The position numbers were made by a program, and so were the translations under genes. A model generated the notes under the pieces. It did no database searches. It was not told the DNA's origin and saw only the letters and a program-made list of their open reading frames with translations. DNA of 64,000 nt from Gardnerella piotii (GTDB lineage Bacteria > Actinomycetota > Actinomycetes > Actinomycetales > Bifidobacteriaceae), in the NCBI RefSeq assembly GCF_003397585.1, contig NZ_QJUV01000001.1:62001-126000 (forward strand). The letters are read 5' to 3'. The stretch's first letter is position 1. Each line of letters opens with the position of its first letter. Shown here in pieces: positions 1 through 8,973 of the stretch.

Positions 1-948
1 AAGGAAGTTGTTTACAGATTCAATAACGTACGCTTTTAGTGCTCCTGCGCCCGCGTTGCCGATTTCTTGCGCAATATCTTTTGGATCTCTGCCTGTAACC
101 AAACCAGCAGTAGTCAAAAGCGCAGAAACTTGCGGACGAGCCACTGGGTCAAAAGTAATTGTGCGCTCAGAATCAGTTGGACTCTTCTTAATCAACTTTG
201 CTGTTTCTTCGGCGGTTGCGCCAAGCATAATCGAGTTTCCGTAAGACTTGCTCATCTTGCGGCCGTCTAATCCTGGGATTTCTGGCGTATCCGAAAGAAT
301 TGCAGCTGGCTCTGGAAAAACAGGATTCTTTTTTGCGTATCTCTCGTTAAACCTACGAGCAATCGTGCGCGTAATCTCAATATGCGGCAAATTATCTTTG
401 CCTATTGGCACAACGTTTGCTTTGCAAAACAGAATATCGCAAGCTTGATGCACTGGGTATGTAAGCAAAAGTCCTGTTAAAGCATGACCAGAAGCTTCCA
501 TTTCGGCTTTAACAGTAGGATTTCTATGCAATTCGGCTTCTGTAACTAAAGACAAGAATGGCAGCATAAGCTGGTTTTCTGCAGGCACAGCGGAGTGCGT
601 AAAAATCATGGTTTTCTTAGGGTCAATTCCAGCAGCCATGTAGTCAAGAACAAGGTTTAGCACGTTATCTTCTACATGCTCAACAGTGTCTCTATCTGTA
701 ATCACCTGGTAGTCTGCAATAATCACGTTTGTGTTTACGCCAAGATTTTGCATTGCGACACGCTCACGAATCGAACCAAAATAATGACCTAAGTGAAGTC
801 TTCCTGTTGGCCTATCTCCTGTAAGCATTGTAAAGGAGCTAGAATTTGCTTTTAGCTTCTCAAGCGTTGCGTCTGAACGTTTTTGAGCTGCCACAAAGCT
901 TGCGCTTATCTCGTTTCCAGCAGCTGTAACCTGTGCTTCTTCTGCCAT
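1..948 (-). CDS. trpS: Tryptophanyl-tRNA synthetase, C-terminus cut by window edge
   Basis: Class I aminoacyl-tRNA synthetase that charges tRNA-Trp in the cytoplasm. The frame reads open from the ATG at 946-948 to base 1, so about 316 residues are present and the C-terminus lies outside. The HIGH-type motif reads HLGH in the context GRLHLGHYFGS (about residue 50). The KMSKS motif is intact in the second half (GRKMSKSYGNS). The family is usually 330-360 residues, so only a short tail is missing. It is divergent from the DUF3073 gene across a 155-bp gap. The start is the first Met and is preceded on the coding strand by the ribosome-binding sequence AAGGAG. Confidence 0.95.
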   Translation of the reverse strand, partial: MAEEAQVTAAGNEISASFVAAQKRSDATLEKLKANSSSFTMLTGDRPTGRLHLGHYFGSIRERVAMQNLGVNTNVIIADYQVITDRDTVEHVEDNVLNLVLDYMAAGIDPKKTMIFTHSAVPAENQLMLPFLSLVTEAELHRNPTVKAEMEASGHALTGLLLTYPVHQACDILFCKANVVPIGKDNLPHIEITRTIARRFNERYAKKNPVFPEPAAILSDTPEIPGLDGRKMSKSYGNSIMLGATAEETAKLIKKSPTDSERTITFDPVARPQVSALLTTAGLVTGRDPKDIAQEIGNAGAGALKAYVIESVNNFL

Positions 949-1103
949 TTCTAACTCCTTACACACGCAATTTTTCTTGCGATTTTTACGCCTAAAATAT
1001 GGCTTTTATGGTAAAAGTTCACTCAGACAATATACTCTGTTGCGGCAAAGTGGTACGCTCTTGTGTGATGAATTGATTGTTTCGGTAAACTAGAGGGGGT
1101 CAG

Positions 1104-1532
1104 ATGGGCCGCGGACGACAGAAGGCAAAGCAACAGAAAATTGCCCGTAAGCTCAAATACCTGACGACCGATACGGATTACGACGAGCTTGCTAAAGAGC
1201 TTAATACTCACGAGCCTGGTCAAGGATCCTTCGATCCGTTTGAATCTGATAGCTACAATAACACCGAGGATTATCTAGATAATCAAGATGATTCCGAGAG
1301 CTTATCTGTAGAAGATGATTCTAAAGACACCAACACTAATGCTGGTAATGATAGTGTTGATAGCTTGCATGATTCCGTTTCGAGTGGAGATGACGATTTA
1401 GACGACTACGCCGAGTGGGCTGCTCAGTCTGCCGCTCAGGCCGCTACTAAAGACAAGTCGTCTAGCAATTCTGGCGTTGTTCATCATCACATTCCTATGC
1501 CTATGCCTAGTTTTATGCATAAGAACAAGTAA
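1104..1532 (+). CDS. DUF3073 family protein
   Basis: Actinobacterial protein of unknown function, 142 residues. The conserved N-terminal block (MGRGRQKAKQQKIARKLKY, residues 1-19, then a TDYDELAKEL stretch) is diagnostic of DUF3073. The rest is low-complexity and acidic (many D, S and N, residues 45-105) and ends in a His/Met/Pro-rich tail, so it is probably disordered. There is no signal peptide or membrane segment. A strong ribosome-binding site (AGAGGGGG) sits just before the ATG. A basic head with an acidic tail could suit a nucleic-acid or ribosome contact, but that is inference only. Confidence 0.85.
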   Translation: MGRGRQKAKQQKIARKLKYLTTDTDYDELAKELNTHEPGQGSFDPFESDSYNNTEDYLDNQDDSESLSVEDDSKDTNTNAGNDSVDSLHDSVSSGDDDLDDYAEWAAQSAAQAATKDKSSSNSGVVHHHIPMPMPSFMHKNK

Positions 1533-1534
1533 TT

Positions 1535-1570
1535 TTTGCACAAGAATTTGCACAAGAATTTGCACAAGAA
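1535..1570. repeat. Three perfect tandem copies of a 12-bp unit
   Basis: The unit TTTGCACAAGAA occurs three times head-to-tail immediately after the DUF3073 stop codon. It looks like a short microsatellite in the 3' untranslated region. No terminator hairpin is visible there. Confidence 0.9.
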
Positions 1571-1621
1571 CGCTTAATTCTATATGTAGATAAGCATGTA
1601 GGCAAATACCCTTAGTTAGCA

Positions 1622-2086
1622 TTAATTATTAAAAAGAGCTTTTGTAAGTTCGGGCAGCAAATTGCTTAAATCGTCTCGCTCTCCAACTGCGCTTATATTC
1701 CCAATTTGCTGCTCGTAATCCCATTTTGTTATTGCGCAAGAAAGTCGCAACCAAACATCTGGGTCAAGTTCTATAACATCTGGCGGTGTTAAATTGTGCG
1801 GATCCGAATGTGGGCCTTCTAAGATTTTTACAGCTCCCCAAGGTGCCACTCTTACCTCTACAGCGCATCCTGGAGCTATATGCTCTAGAACGTAAAGCGA
1901 ATATCTAACAGCCATTGCTTCATCGTTTACACTAACGCCTATTTCGCTTGTGTTTATGCAGCACAAATCTTTTTTATTGTTCGTAGAATCTATTTTCATA
2001 GAATTTATATAAGATTTTGCACTATTTGCCCACGTTTCAAACGATTTTTTAGCGCCACTTATATCCGCTTCTCGTATAACAGCCAT
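1622..2086 (-). CDS. Sterol-carrier-like (bacterial SCP ortholog) protein
   Basis: 154-residue cytoplasmic protein. Residues 75-150 match the actinobacterial SCP-ortholog family: a GCAVEVRVAPWGAVKILEGP block, then TPPDVIELDPDVWLRL, then the closing ISAVGERDDLSNLLPEL. Members share the sterol carrier protein 2 fold and may bind hydrophobic ligands, but no substrate is known. The N-terminal half is less conserved. It stands alone, convergent with the DUF3073 gene and divergent from glgP, and ends close to the window's 12-bp repeat. Family assignment is from remembered motifs. Confidence 0.75.
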   Translation of the reverse strand: MAVIREADISGAKKSFETWANSAKSYINSMKIDSTNNKKDLCCINTSEIGVSVNDEAMAVRYSLYVLEHIAPGCAVEVRVAPWGAVKILEGPHSDPHNLTPPDVIELDPDVWLRLSCAITKWDYEQQIGNISAVGERDDLSNLLPELTKALFNN

Positions 2087-2329
2087 ATTTGAATTATCTC
2101 ACGAATTGTCTAAGTATTATTTGCGATTTTAATGTTGTTTTATAAAAGTCATATTGTAAATAATTATTAATAAGGGTTTGGGGTTGTGGTATCATCAACA
2201 ATGAAAACGTGTGCATTGCCGCGTACCGTCTTGTTAAGTGCAATTTGGCGCGGCTACAACCAGCATAATCAAGGGTTGCTATTCGCACATTTTAGGTAAA
2301 TATATTATTCACGGCACAAGGAGTCAAAT

Positions 2330-4813
2330 ATGACTAAACACGTCGCGCCTAAAGCCAAGACTACTGCGGCGGCATTTGCCAAAGAACTTCAAGAAAATCT
2401 GAAGTATACCCAGGGTGTCACCCCAGAACAGGCCACTACGGCTGATGTGTATGTTGCCGCTGCTACCGCAGTTCGTCGCCACTTGATGGACTCTTGGATG
2501 CAGACACAGCATGACATGATTAACGGAAACACAAAGGCTGTTGGCTATTTAAGCGCAGAGTTCTTAATGGGCAAGCAGCTTGAAAACGCTTTGCTTAACG
2601 CTGGCCTTACCGATCAGTTCAACAAGGCTGTTACAAAGCTTGGTTTTGAGCCAAAAGATGTTATCAATGCTGAGTATGAGCCAGGTTTAGGTAACGGCGG
2701 TTTGGGTCGTCTCGCAGCCTGCTTTATTGACTCGCTCGCCTCTATCGGCGTTCCAGCATTCGGCTACGGCATCCAATATCGTTACGGCATTTTTAAGCAG
2801 CGCTTCGACGAGCAGGGCAAGCAGGTAGAAACCCCTGATTACTGGCTTAGCAACGAAGAGCCATGGGGTCACGTTGACTACGGCAGAGACCAGCGCGTTA
2901 ACTTTGGCGGCAAGGTTGTTGAAGAAAACGGCAAGCGAGTGTGGAAGCCAGATTGGGCTGTTCGCGCAGTACCAGTTGACTACATGGTTCCAGGCTACAA
3001 TTCTGGTCGCGTAAACACTCTTCGCTTGTGGACTTCTAAGTCTTACGACGAATTTGATTTGCTCACCTTCAACAAGTCTGAGTACTTGGATGCTGTTAAG
3101 CCACAGGTTGAAGCAGAAAACATTTCTAAGATTCTTTATCCAGAAGATTCCACTCCACAGGGCAAGGCTTTGCGTCTTGAGCAGCAATACTTCTTCGTAG
3201 CTGCTTCTATTCACGACGCTATTCGCGTATTCTATCCTGGTCAAGATAAGCCAGATCTTACGACCTTCCCAAGCAAGATCAACTTCCAGTTGAACGATAC
3301 TCACCCAGTTATTGGTATTCCAGAGCTTATGCGCGTTCTTATGGACGAGTACGGCTACGATTGGAACACCGCTTGGGGCATTACTACTAAGACATTCAAC
3401 TACACTTGCCACACGCTTCTTCCAGAAGCTTTGGAAGTTTGGCCAGCCAAGCTTATTGGCGAACTTTTGCCACGCCACCTTGAGATTATTCAAGGCATTA
3501 GCGAGCAGTTCCGCAACGAGCTTCGCAGCAAGGGCGTTTCCGAGGATCAGGTTGAGCGTATGCGCATTGCTACCGACGCCGACGAAAATGGCGAAGGTGC
3601 TGTAGTTCGCATGGCTTACTTGGCTACCTACGGCGGCTCTTACGTTAATGGCGTTGCTGAGCTTCACTCTGAGTTGTTGAAGGATGTTACATTAAAGGAC
3701 TTCTCCAGCGTTTACCCAGATAAGTTCAAGAATGTTACTAACGGCGTAACTCCTCGTCGCTTTGTGCGTTTGAGCAACCCACGCATGTCTGCTCTTATTA
3801 CTGAGGGCTTGGGCACCGACGCATGGCAGGGTGATTTGGAGCTTCTTGAAGGTTTGAAGCCATTGGCTGACGATCCATCCTTCGTGAAGAAGTTCGCTAA
3901 AGTCAAGCAGGAGAACAAGCTTGCCTTCGTTGATTTTGCAAAGCACAAGTATGGCTTTGAAATCAACCCAGACACTATGTTTAACACCATTGTTAAGCGT
4001 TTGCACGAGTACAAGCGCCAGTCCATGAAGATCCTCCAGGTTATCTCCACATACGCTGGAATCAAGAATGGCACAATCGACGTAGACAAGATGCTTCCAC
4101 GCACCGTGTTCTTCGGCGCTAAGTCCGCTCCAGGCTATGCTATGGCAAAGCTTACGATTCAGCTCATCAACAATGTTGCTCGCGTTGTGAACAACGATCC
4201 AGCATGCAAGGGCAAGCTTGCAGTGTTCTTCCCAGAGAACTACAACATCGAGTTGGCTATGAACTTGATTCCTGCAACCGATTTGGATGAGCAGATTTCT
4301 CAAGCTGGTAAGGAAGCGTCTGGCACTGGTAACATGAAGTTCGCTTTGAACGGTGCTTTGACTGTTGGTACTCTCGACGGTGCAAACGTTGAGATTCGTG
4401 AGCGCGTTGGCGCTGAGAACTTCTTCCTCTTCGGCATGACTGTTGACGAGGTTGAGAAGCTCTACGCAGAAGGCTACGATCACGGCGGCTCCCGTAAGTA
4501 CTACGAGTCTGATCCTCGCTTGAAGACCGCTGTAGACATGGTTGCTGACGGCACATTCTCCAACGGCGACAAGAGCGTGTATGAGCCACTCGTTAATGAT
4601 TGGCTTACTCACGATTACTTCATGGCAATGGCTGACTTTAGCTCTTACATGGATATTCAAGCTCAAATTGAGGAAACTTACCGCGATCCTATGAAGTGGG
4701 CACGCATGGCTGTGTTGAACGTAGCCAACTCTGGTTACTTCTCTTCCGATCGCTCTATCGAAGATTACCTCGATCGCATTTGGCACACTGGCGCTCTTCC
4801 AACTGCTGAATAA
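2330..4813 (+). CDS. glgP: Glycogen/starch/alpha-glucan phosphorylase
   Basis: Releases glucose-1-phosphate from the non-reducing ends of alpha-1,4-glucans, using pyridoxal phosphate as cofactor. At 827 residues it has the normal family length. Visible marks are EYEPGLGNGGLGRLAACF near residue 115, KRLHEYKRQ near 560, and the cofactor-lysine region EASGTGNMKFALNGALTVGT followed by LDGANVEI near 665-690. The start has an AAGGAG ribosome-binding site. Codon use is noticeably richer in G/C third positions than in neighbours, as in highly expressed genes. It is monocistronic, with a 243-bp upstream gap and a strong terminator behind it. It probably works in storage-glycogen turnover. Confidence 0.97.
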   Translation: MTKHVAPKAKTTAAAFAKELQENLKYTQGVTPEQATTADVYVAAATAVRRHLMDSWMQTQHDMINGNTKAVGYLSAEFLMGKQLENALLNAGLTDQFNKAVTKLGFEPKDVINAEYEPGLGNGGLGRLAACFIDSLASIGVPAFGYGIQYRYGIFKQRFDEQGKQVETPDYWLSNEEPWGHVDYGRDQRVNFGGKVVEENGKRVWKPDWAVRAVPVDYMVPGYNSGRVNTLRLWTSKSYDEFDLLTFNKSEYLDAVKPQVEAENISKILYPEDSTPQGKALRLEQQYFFVAASIHDAIRVFYPGQDKPDLTTFPSKINFQLNDTHPVIGIPELMRVLMDEYGYDWNTAWGITTKTFNYTCHTLLPEALEVWPAKLIGELLPRHLEIIQGISEQFRNELRSKGVSEDQVERMRIATDADENGEGAVVRMAYLATYGGSYVNGVAELHSELLKDVTLKDFSSVYPDKFKNVTNGVTPRRFVRLSNPRMSALITEGLGTDAWQGDLELLEGLKPLADDPSFVKKFAKVKQENKLAFVDFAKHKYGFEINPDTMFNTIVKRLHEYKRQSMKILQVISTYAGIKNGTIDVDKMLPRTVFFGAKSAPGYAMAKLTIQLINNVARVVNNDPACKGKLAVFFPENYNIELAMNLIPATDLDEQISQAGKEASGTGNMKFALNGALTVGTLDGANVEIRERVGAENFFLFGMTVDEVEKLYAEGYDHGGSRKYYESDPRLKTAVDMVADGTFSNGDKSVYEPLVNDWLTHDYFMAMADFSSYMDIQAQIEETYRDPMKWARMAVLNVANSGYFSSDRSIEDYLDRIWHTGALPTAE

Positions 4814-4850
4814 GCAAAAGGCGCTAATTGTAGTAGCTATTAGATAAAGA

Positions 4851-4885
4851 AAAGAGCAGTGGAAACATTTTCCGCTGCTCTTTTT
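4851..4885 (+). terminator. Rho-independent terminator of glgP
   Basis: An inverted repeat AAAGAGCAG...CTGCTCTTT, extended by GGAAA/TTTCC next to the loop, runs into a T-rich tract. Confidence 0.9.
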
Positions 4886-5008
4886 ATATGTTTTATGCGT
4901 TTTATGCGTTCTTCAATCTTTTATAAAATGTGTTACTTGTAATCTTAAAGTCATACAATATAACGCGGTAAATATACATTTTAATTAATCTAAGATTAAG
5001 GAAAAAAT

Positions 5009-6100
5009 ATGTCTGTAGAAGAAAATATGCAGCATAGTTTGCTCCCAGAAGGTGCCGAATTATTAAACGGATTATATTCTGTAAGGGATTATATACAAAA
5101 GTTTAATGAAAAACTTAGTCTGTTTATGCAAGCAGAAAAAGAAAAACGACAATTACTATCTGAACAGCAACTTATTCTTAAAAACCTTATCAAAACAGAC
5201 AGCACTAAAGAAAAATCTGATTATGGTCTTTTTATGGCTGGTATAGCCTTTAGCATCGTATTCGGAGTTATTACTGCACTAAGTGGAAATATTAACGGAC
5301 TTATTTTTTGCGTAGTTATAACAGCCGTGTTTGCCGTTGGAAAAGCAAAGAACAGCAAAGCAATGTTAACTACAGGAAGAGTCTTACTGGTTCTGCTTAT
5401 ATTAGCTTGGCTTAGTGGATTGTGGAATGCTTATACTTTTTCGGTTAAATACAACAATGTTGAGTCGTTTGTATTTTATGCTGCTATTAATGTTATTGCA
5501 TTCGTTGTTGCGGCTATTGTGGCTGCGATTATTGTTAAAAAATATAATAAAAAAATTAATCGCGATAACAATAAAGAAGAAAAACGTGTTTCTGAATTAA
5601 ATGCACAAATTAAAGAGAAGAATGATCAGATTGTTCAACACAATAACATGGTTGACGAGCGTCGTAATGCACTATACAAAGAAATGAATGACATTAAAGA
5701 GCGTATGCTTGCAGAAACTTCTTCTTGGTATCCAAATGATTACTATGTTTTAGATTCTGTTGAATATTTTATTTCTCTAGTTAAGAATCACGAGGCAGAT
5801 ACAATCAAAGAGATGATTACTGCATACAAGCGAGATCAATATCATAACCAAGTTCTTAATAATCAAATGGATATGAGACAAAAGCTAAATGCTATGGTCG
5901 ATAATCAGAATACAATGCTTGAGAATCAAGAAGAGATGATTAAGCTACAGAAGATTTCTAACATTCTTCAAACTATGACATGCGTTAATAGCTTTATTAT
6001 TGCAGACAATACAAGCGCAATTGCTAACAACACCAGGGAGATTGCAGACAATACAAGAGGAATCGAACAGAACACTCGTCCTCGTTCTTCTTGGTTCTAA
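5009..6100 (+). CDS. Uncharacterised four-helix membrane protein with long coiled-coil tail
   Basis: I do not recognise this 363-residue protein. Residues 1-70 are hydrophilic and helical. Four predicted membrane segments follow at about 72-91, 96-112, 124-143 and 153-176. A long charged, probably coiled-coil region spans 180-235. A compact stretch (SSWYPNDYYVLDSVEYF, 238-254) precedes a Gln/Asn-rich helical tail. The C-terminus carries near-heptad repeats: IADNTSA, IANNTRE, IADNTRG, IEQNTR. A good ribosome-binding site (AAGGAAAA) supports the start. The gene is monocistronic and very AT-rich compared with glgP. The architecture suggests a membrane-anchored scaffold or sensor, but no function can be assigned. 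Confidence 0.85.
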   Translation: MSVEENMQHSLLPEGAELLNGLYSVRDYIQKFNEKLSLFMQAEKEKRQLLSEQQLILKNLIKTDSTKEKSDYGLFMAGIAFSIVFGVITALSGNINGLIFCVVITAVFAVGKAKNSKAMLTTGRVLLVLLILAWLSGLWNAYTFSVKYNNVESFVFYAAINVIAFVVAAIVAAIIVKKYNKKINRDNNKEEKRVSELNAQIKEKNDQIVQHNNMVDERRNALYKEMNDIKERMLAETSSWYPNDYYVLDSVEYFISLVKNHEADTIKEMITAYKRDQYHNQVLNNQMDMRQKLNAMVDNQNTMLENQEEMIKLQKISNILQTMTCVNSFIIADNTSAIANNTREIADNTRGIEQNTRPRSSWF

Positions 6101-6145
6101 AAAATATTTAGATAAAACACAAAATAAAACACAAAATAAAACACG

Positions 6146-6181
6146 AGTGGCGGCAGGTTCTCAAAGAAATCTACCGCCACT
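6146..6181. terminator. Bidirectional hairpin between convergent genes
   Basis: An inverted repeat AGTGGCGG...CCGCCACT lies between the membrane-protein gene and the convergent small membrane-protein gene. The flanking T/A-rich DNA could serve termination in either direction. Three copies of ATAAAACACAAA-like sequence precede it at 6113-6144. Confidence 0.65.
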
Positions 6182-6204
6182 TATGTTTATAAACAGTTAA
6201 GCTA

Positions 6205-6417
6205 TTAAGCTTCTACTGGCTTAGCTGCTTCAGATTCTTCTTTATCTTCTTTTTCTGCGCCTATGTTAATTGGCGAAGAGCTGTTCTCCCATGGCTGCTC
6301 CCATGGATCGTAATCAGGATTATGCTGCTTGTAAACATACAATGCTGCAATACCTGCGAGCAGTGCTCCAAAGAGCAGTGCAAAGAACTTCCAACCGCCA
6401 GAGGACCTGTTCTCCAT
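6205..6417 (-). CDS. Small single-pass membrane protein
   Basis: 70 residues from the preferred start MENRSSGGWKF. One membrane helix spans about residues 9-27 (FFALLFGALLAGIAALYVY). The tail is acidic, with a PWEQPWEN motif and a final Glu/Lys/Ala-rich stretch. A longer frame opens at 6453, but the internal ATG at 6415-6417 is preceded by AAAGGAG at proper spacing, so I chose it. The function is unknown. The layout resembles small hypothetical membrane proteins of bifidobacteria. Confidence 0.7.
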   Translation of the reverse strand: MENRSSGGWKFFALLFGALLAGIAALYVYKQHNPDYDPWEQPWENSSSPINIGAEKEDKEESEAAKPVEA

Positions 6418-6635
6418 GATGGCTCCTTTCGTTAAGCTGACCTGCTCGTCCAAGTCAACGTTTGTATCGAGTTTACTCGTGTATTCACTATAATAGTGAT
6501 TTTTTTTAACACTTGCATCTTTTTATTATATTTTTATGTACAAAACAGCATAAATCTTACAAAACATTTTTAATGACCATTATGGTTACTACTTATGTAT
6601 GCAAATTTGTGTATGCAATTAGATAATGTTATTTT

Positions 6636-7337
6636 ATGAACAATTTTGACATAAACACTATTGTTAAGCGCTTTAAAGCTAATTGCAAAACAGCAACGTA
6701 TTCAATTATCTACATTTGCGTGTTTGTGTGGATTATTGAGATGATTCTTCACACTTTTTTGCCAAGCGCATATCAACTATTTGTTGAAAATACTGCTTTT
6801 GCGCCATTTTTGATTACAAAAGCAAGCTGGACTTGGTTTACGTCTATGTTTGTTCACGCGCCAGAACTTACGCACATTCTTTTTAACATGATTTGCTTGT
6901 ATTCGCTTGGCGTAGAGCTTGAGAGATTCTTTGGTAAATGGAAGTTCTTTTTCTTATACGCCATTAGTGGGCTTGGTGGATGCGTTGCAACTCTACTTTA
7001 CTCAAAGCTTACACAAGACTGGGTGATTGCAGCTTATGGGGCTTCGGGGGCGATTATGGGGCTTATTGGCGCTCTTTTGGTTGCGCAATGGCGACTTGGC
7101 GAAAGCGTTAATGGCACTTTAATTTGGATTGGCCTAACGCTTGCAATGCCTCTTTTGGTTCCAAATATTGCTTGGCAAGCTCATATTGGTGGGATTGTTA
7201 CTGGAATAGTTCTGTCTGCTTTACTTGGCACTAATAATCCTCTTCTTAAAAAAGCATCTTTTAATGAGCGATTTGCTGTTTACTCTTTACTAACACTTAT
7301 TGTTCTTCTGGCAATAAGCGCATTCTGTTTGCAATAA
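6636..7337 (+). CDS. Rhomboid family intramembrane serine protease
   Basis: A 233-residue polytopic membrane protein that would cleave transmembrane substrates within the bilayer. The catalytic serine is in YGASGAIMG (Ser137) and the catalytic histidine in WQAHIGGIVTG (His183), giving the Ser-His dyad. The family's WR-type loop region is present as WTWFTSMFVHA followed by HILFNM (residues 65-85). About six membrane helices are visible. There is no cytosolic zinc-finger or other extra domain. The gene is followed by a DnaA-box-rich gap. The substrate is unknown. Confidence 0.93.
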   Translation: MNNFDINTIVKRFKANCKTATYSIIYICVFVWIIEMILHTFLPSAYQLFVENTAFAPFLITKASWTWFTSMFVHAPELTHILFNMICLYSLGVELERFFGKWKFFFLYAISGLGGCVATLLYSKLTQDWVIAAYGASGAIMGLIGALLVAQWRLGESVNGTLIWIGLTLAMPLLVPNIAWQAHIGGIVTGIVLSALLGTNNPLLKKASFNERFAVYSLLTLIVLLAISAFCLQ

Positions 7338-7362
7338 ATCTCGTTAAATTACACGCGTGTAG

Positions 7363-7503
7363 TTCTCCACAATTGTGGACATAAATGTGCATAACCTGGG
7401 TATAACATGGGTATATCTAAATAAGTTATCCACATTGTTATACACAATCGTTGATAACTCTGCATTTTCAGCCATGTTAACAAGTGTATAAAAGTTATCC
7501 ACA
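7363..7503. other. DnaA-box cluster outside oriC
   Basis: Two perfect TTATCCACA boxes lie at 7426-7434 and 7495-7503. One-mismatch boxes lie at 7363-7371 (TTCTCCACA), 7386-7394 (TGTGCATAA, reverse orientation) and 7438-7446 (TTATACACA). The 214-bp gap between the rhomboid and methyltransferase genes holds nothing else that I can identify. Confidence 0.75.
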
Positions 7504-7551
7504 TTTTTGAAAAATTGTGACTTTCTCTAAACCTTAATCAAAAATAGAATT

Positions 7552-8883
7552 ATGCAATCTAACAACACTCACACAAAACAACTACAAGATCAAAATCAGC
7601 AAACTATTGATTTTATTCTTCAAAATCAAAACACAAACCCAAAAGAAGCTGCGCTAAAAGCATCTAATAACCCAAACGTGAATGTTGCTTTTGCTGTTAA
7701 TCAAATAAGCGGAATGCAAATTGCAAAAACAAAGTTGCCAATGTGGTACAAAAACAATCAAGTTATATACCCATCACATATTTCTATCGAACAGTGCTCG
7801 TCGCAAGCAACCGCGCAATATAAAGCACGCATCGCAAATCGTCTTATAAAAAACAACAATATTGATAAGTGCAAAACAACCCTAATCGACTTAACTGGCG
7901 GATTTGGAGTAGATTGCGCAATTATGAGCCAAGAGTTTTGCAAAGCAATTTGCGTAGAAACTCAAGAAGAACTATCTGCCATAAGCCAGCACAATATGAC
8001 TGCTATGCGCTTAAACAATGTTCAATGCGTAAACTCAACAAGCGTAGAAGTGCTAGAAAAAGTAGACTACGCAACGATTATTTACATTGATCCAGCAAGA
8101 CGAGATAAAAGTGGAGCTAGAACATACGCGATTAAAGATTGCACGCCTAATGTTTTAGAACTAAAACAACGCATGCTGCAAGTAGCGAAATTTGTGATTA
8201 TTAAACTATCTCCAATGCTTGATTGGAGAAAATCTGTTTGCGATTTTTGTGGAAACGTTAGTCAAGTACACATTGTTTCGCACAATAACGAGTGCAAAGA
8301 GCTGCTTTTAGTGTTGGACTCAAACATGCATTCAAATATTGAAGTTTATTGCGCAAACAACGATTCAATAACCGTTTTTAACGCAAAATATAATCCAGAC
8401 TTAAATAAAGTAGAAGAAGCGCAAGATACGCAAAAATCGCAGGAATCACACATAAAAAACGAGCAAAACTCAAATGATTCAAATGATTCAAATGATTCAA
8501 TAAGCGATTGGAAAAACTGCGCTAAATATGTTTATGAGCCAAATTCTTCAATTATGAAGTCGGGATTTTTTAAGATTTTAAGCACTAAATACAACGTAGT
8601 TCAAATCGCAAGCAACAGCCACGTTTTTATATCTTGCGAATATAAATCAGATTTTCCTGGAAACATTTGGAAAATAAATAATATTTGTAGCTTAAACAAA
8701 AAAGAAATAAGCAAAGCTCTTTCTAAAATAACTTACGCAAATATTGCAACATACAATTTTCCGCTGAGTGTAAACGACTTAAAGAAACGACTTAAGTTAA
8801 AAGACGGTGGAAACACTAGGATTATTGCAACTACCGATTCTAAAAATAATCATGTTCTTATTTGTGCAAGTAAAGCGGAGTAA
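7552..8883 (+). CDS. Class I SAM-dependent methyltransferase with THUMP-like C-terminal domain
   Basis: 443 residues. A Rossmann motif I is present as IDLTGGFGVDCAIMS (about residues 107-121). The family signature DPARRDKSGARTY followed by DCTPNVLEL lies near residues 180-205. The C-terminal 110 residues (from YEPNSSIMKSGFF) match the THUMP-like domain found with such enzymes. The likely substrate is RNA, but the target is not known. Between the two parts is a low-complexity insert with NDSNDSNDS, encoded by perfect 9-bp repeats near 8475-8501. The ribosome-binding site is weak, and the start directly follows the DnaA-box cluster. It is very AT-rich. Confidence 0.8.
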   Translation: MQSNNTHTKQLQDQNQQTIDFILQNQNTNPKEAALKASNNPNVNVAFAVNQISGMQIAKTKLPMWYKNNQVIYPSHISIEQCSSQATAQYKARIANRLIKNNNIDKCKTTLIDLTGGFGVDCAIMSQEFCKAICVETQEELSAISQHNMTAMRLNNVQCVNSTSVEVLEKVDYATIIYIDPARRDKSGARTYAIKDCTPNVLELKQRMLQVAKFVIIKLSPMLDWRKSVCDFCGNVSQVHIVSHNNECKELLLVLDSNMHSNIEVYCANNDSITVFNAKYNPDLNKVEEAQDTQKSQESHIKNEQNSNDSNDSNDSISDWKNCAKYVYEPNSSIMKSGFFKILSTKYNVVQIASNSHVFISCEYKSDFPGNIWKINNICSLNKKEISKALSKITYANIATYNFPLSVNDLKKRLKLKDGGNTRIIATTDSKNNHVLICASKAE

Positions 8884-8928
8884 TAAACACACAAAATGCG
8901 CAAAAACACAAAACACGCATACAAAAAA

Positions 8929-8955
8929 TGGCTGCATGCTTATTACATGCAGCCA
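8929..8955. terminator. Bidirectional terminator
   Basis: A perfect 10-bp stem, TGGCTGCATG...CATGCAGCCA, has a 7-base loop. Read on the minus strand it is followed by ATTTTTTG, which suits crgA. It also lies just after the methyltransferase gene. Confidence 0.85.
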
Positions 8956-8973
8956 GAAAATCAAGCTATCAAG

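Noticed and set aside
2687-4786. Two long open frames on the minus strand opposite glgP (ends 2687-3667 and 3692-4786)
   Set aside because: They lie entirely inside a clear glycogen phosphorylase gene with strong third-position codon bias. Their translations have no recognisable domains.
6000-6200. Short plus-strand frame overlapping the end of the membrane-protein gene
   Set aside because: Overlaps the repeat and hairpin region, has no conservation marks and lacks a ribosome-binding site.
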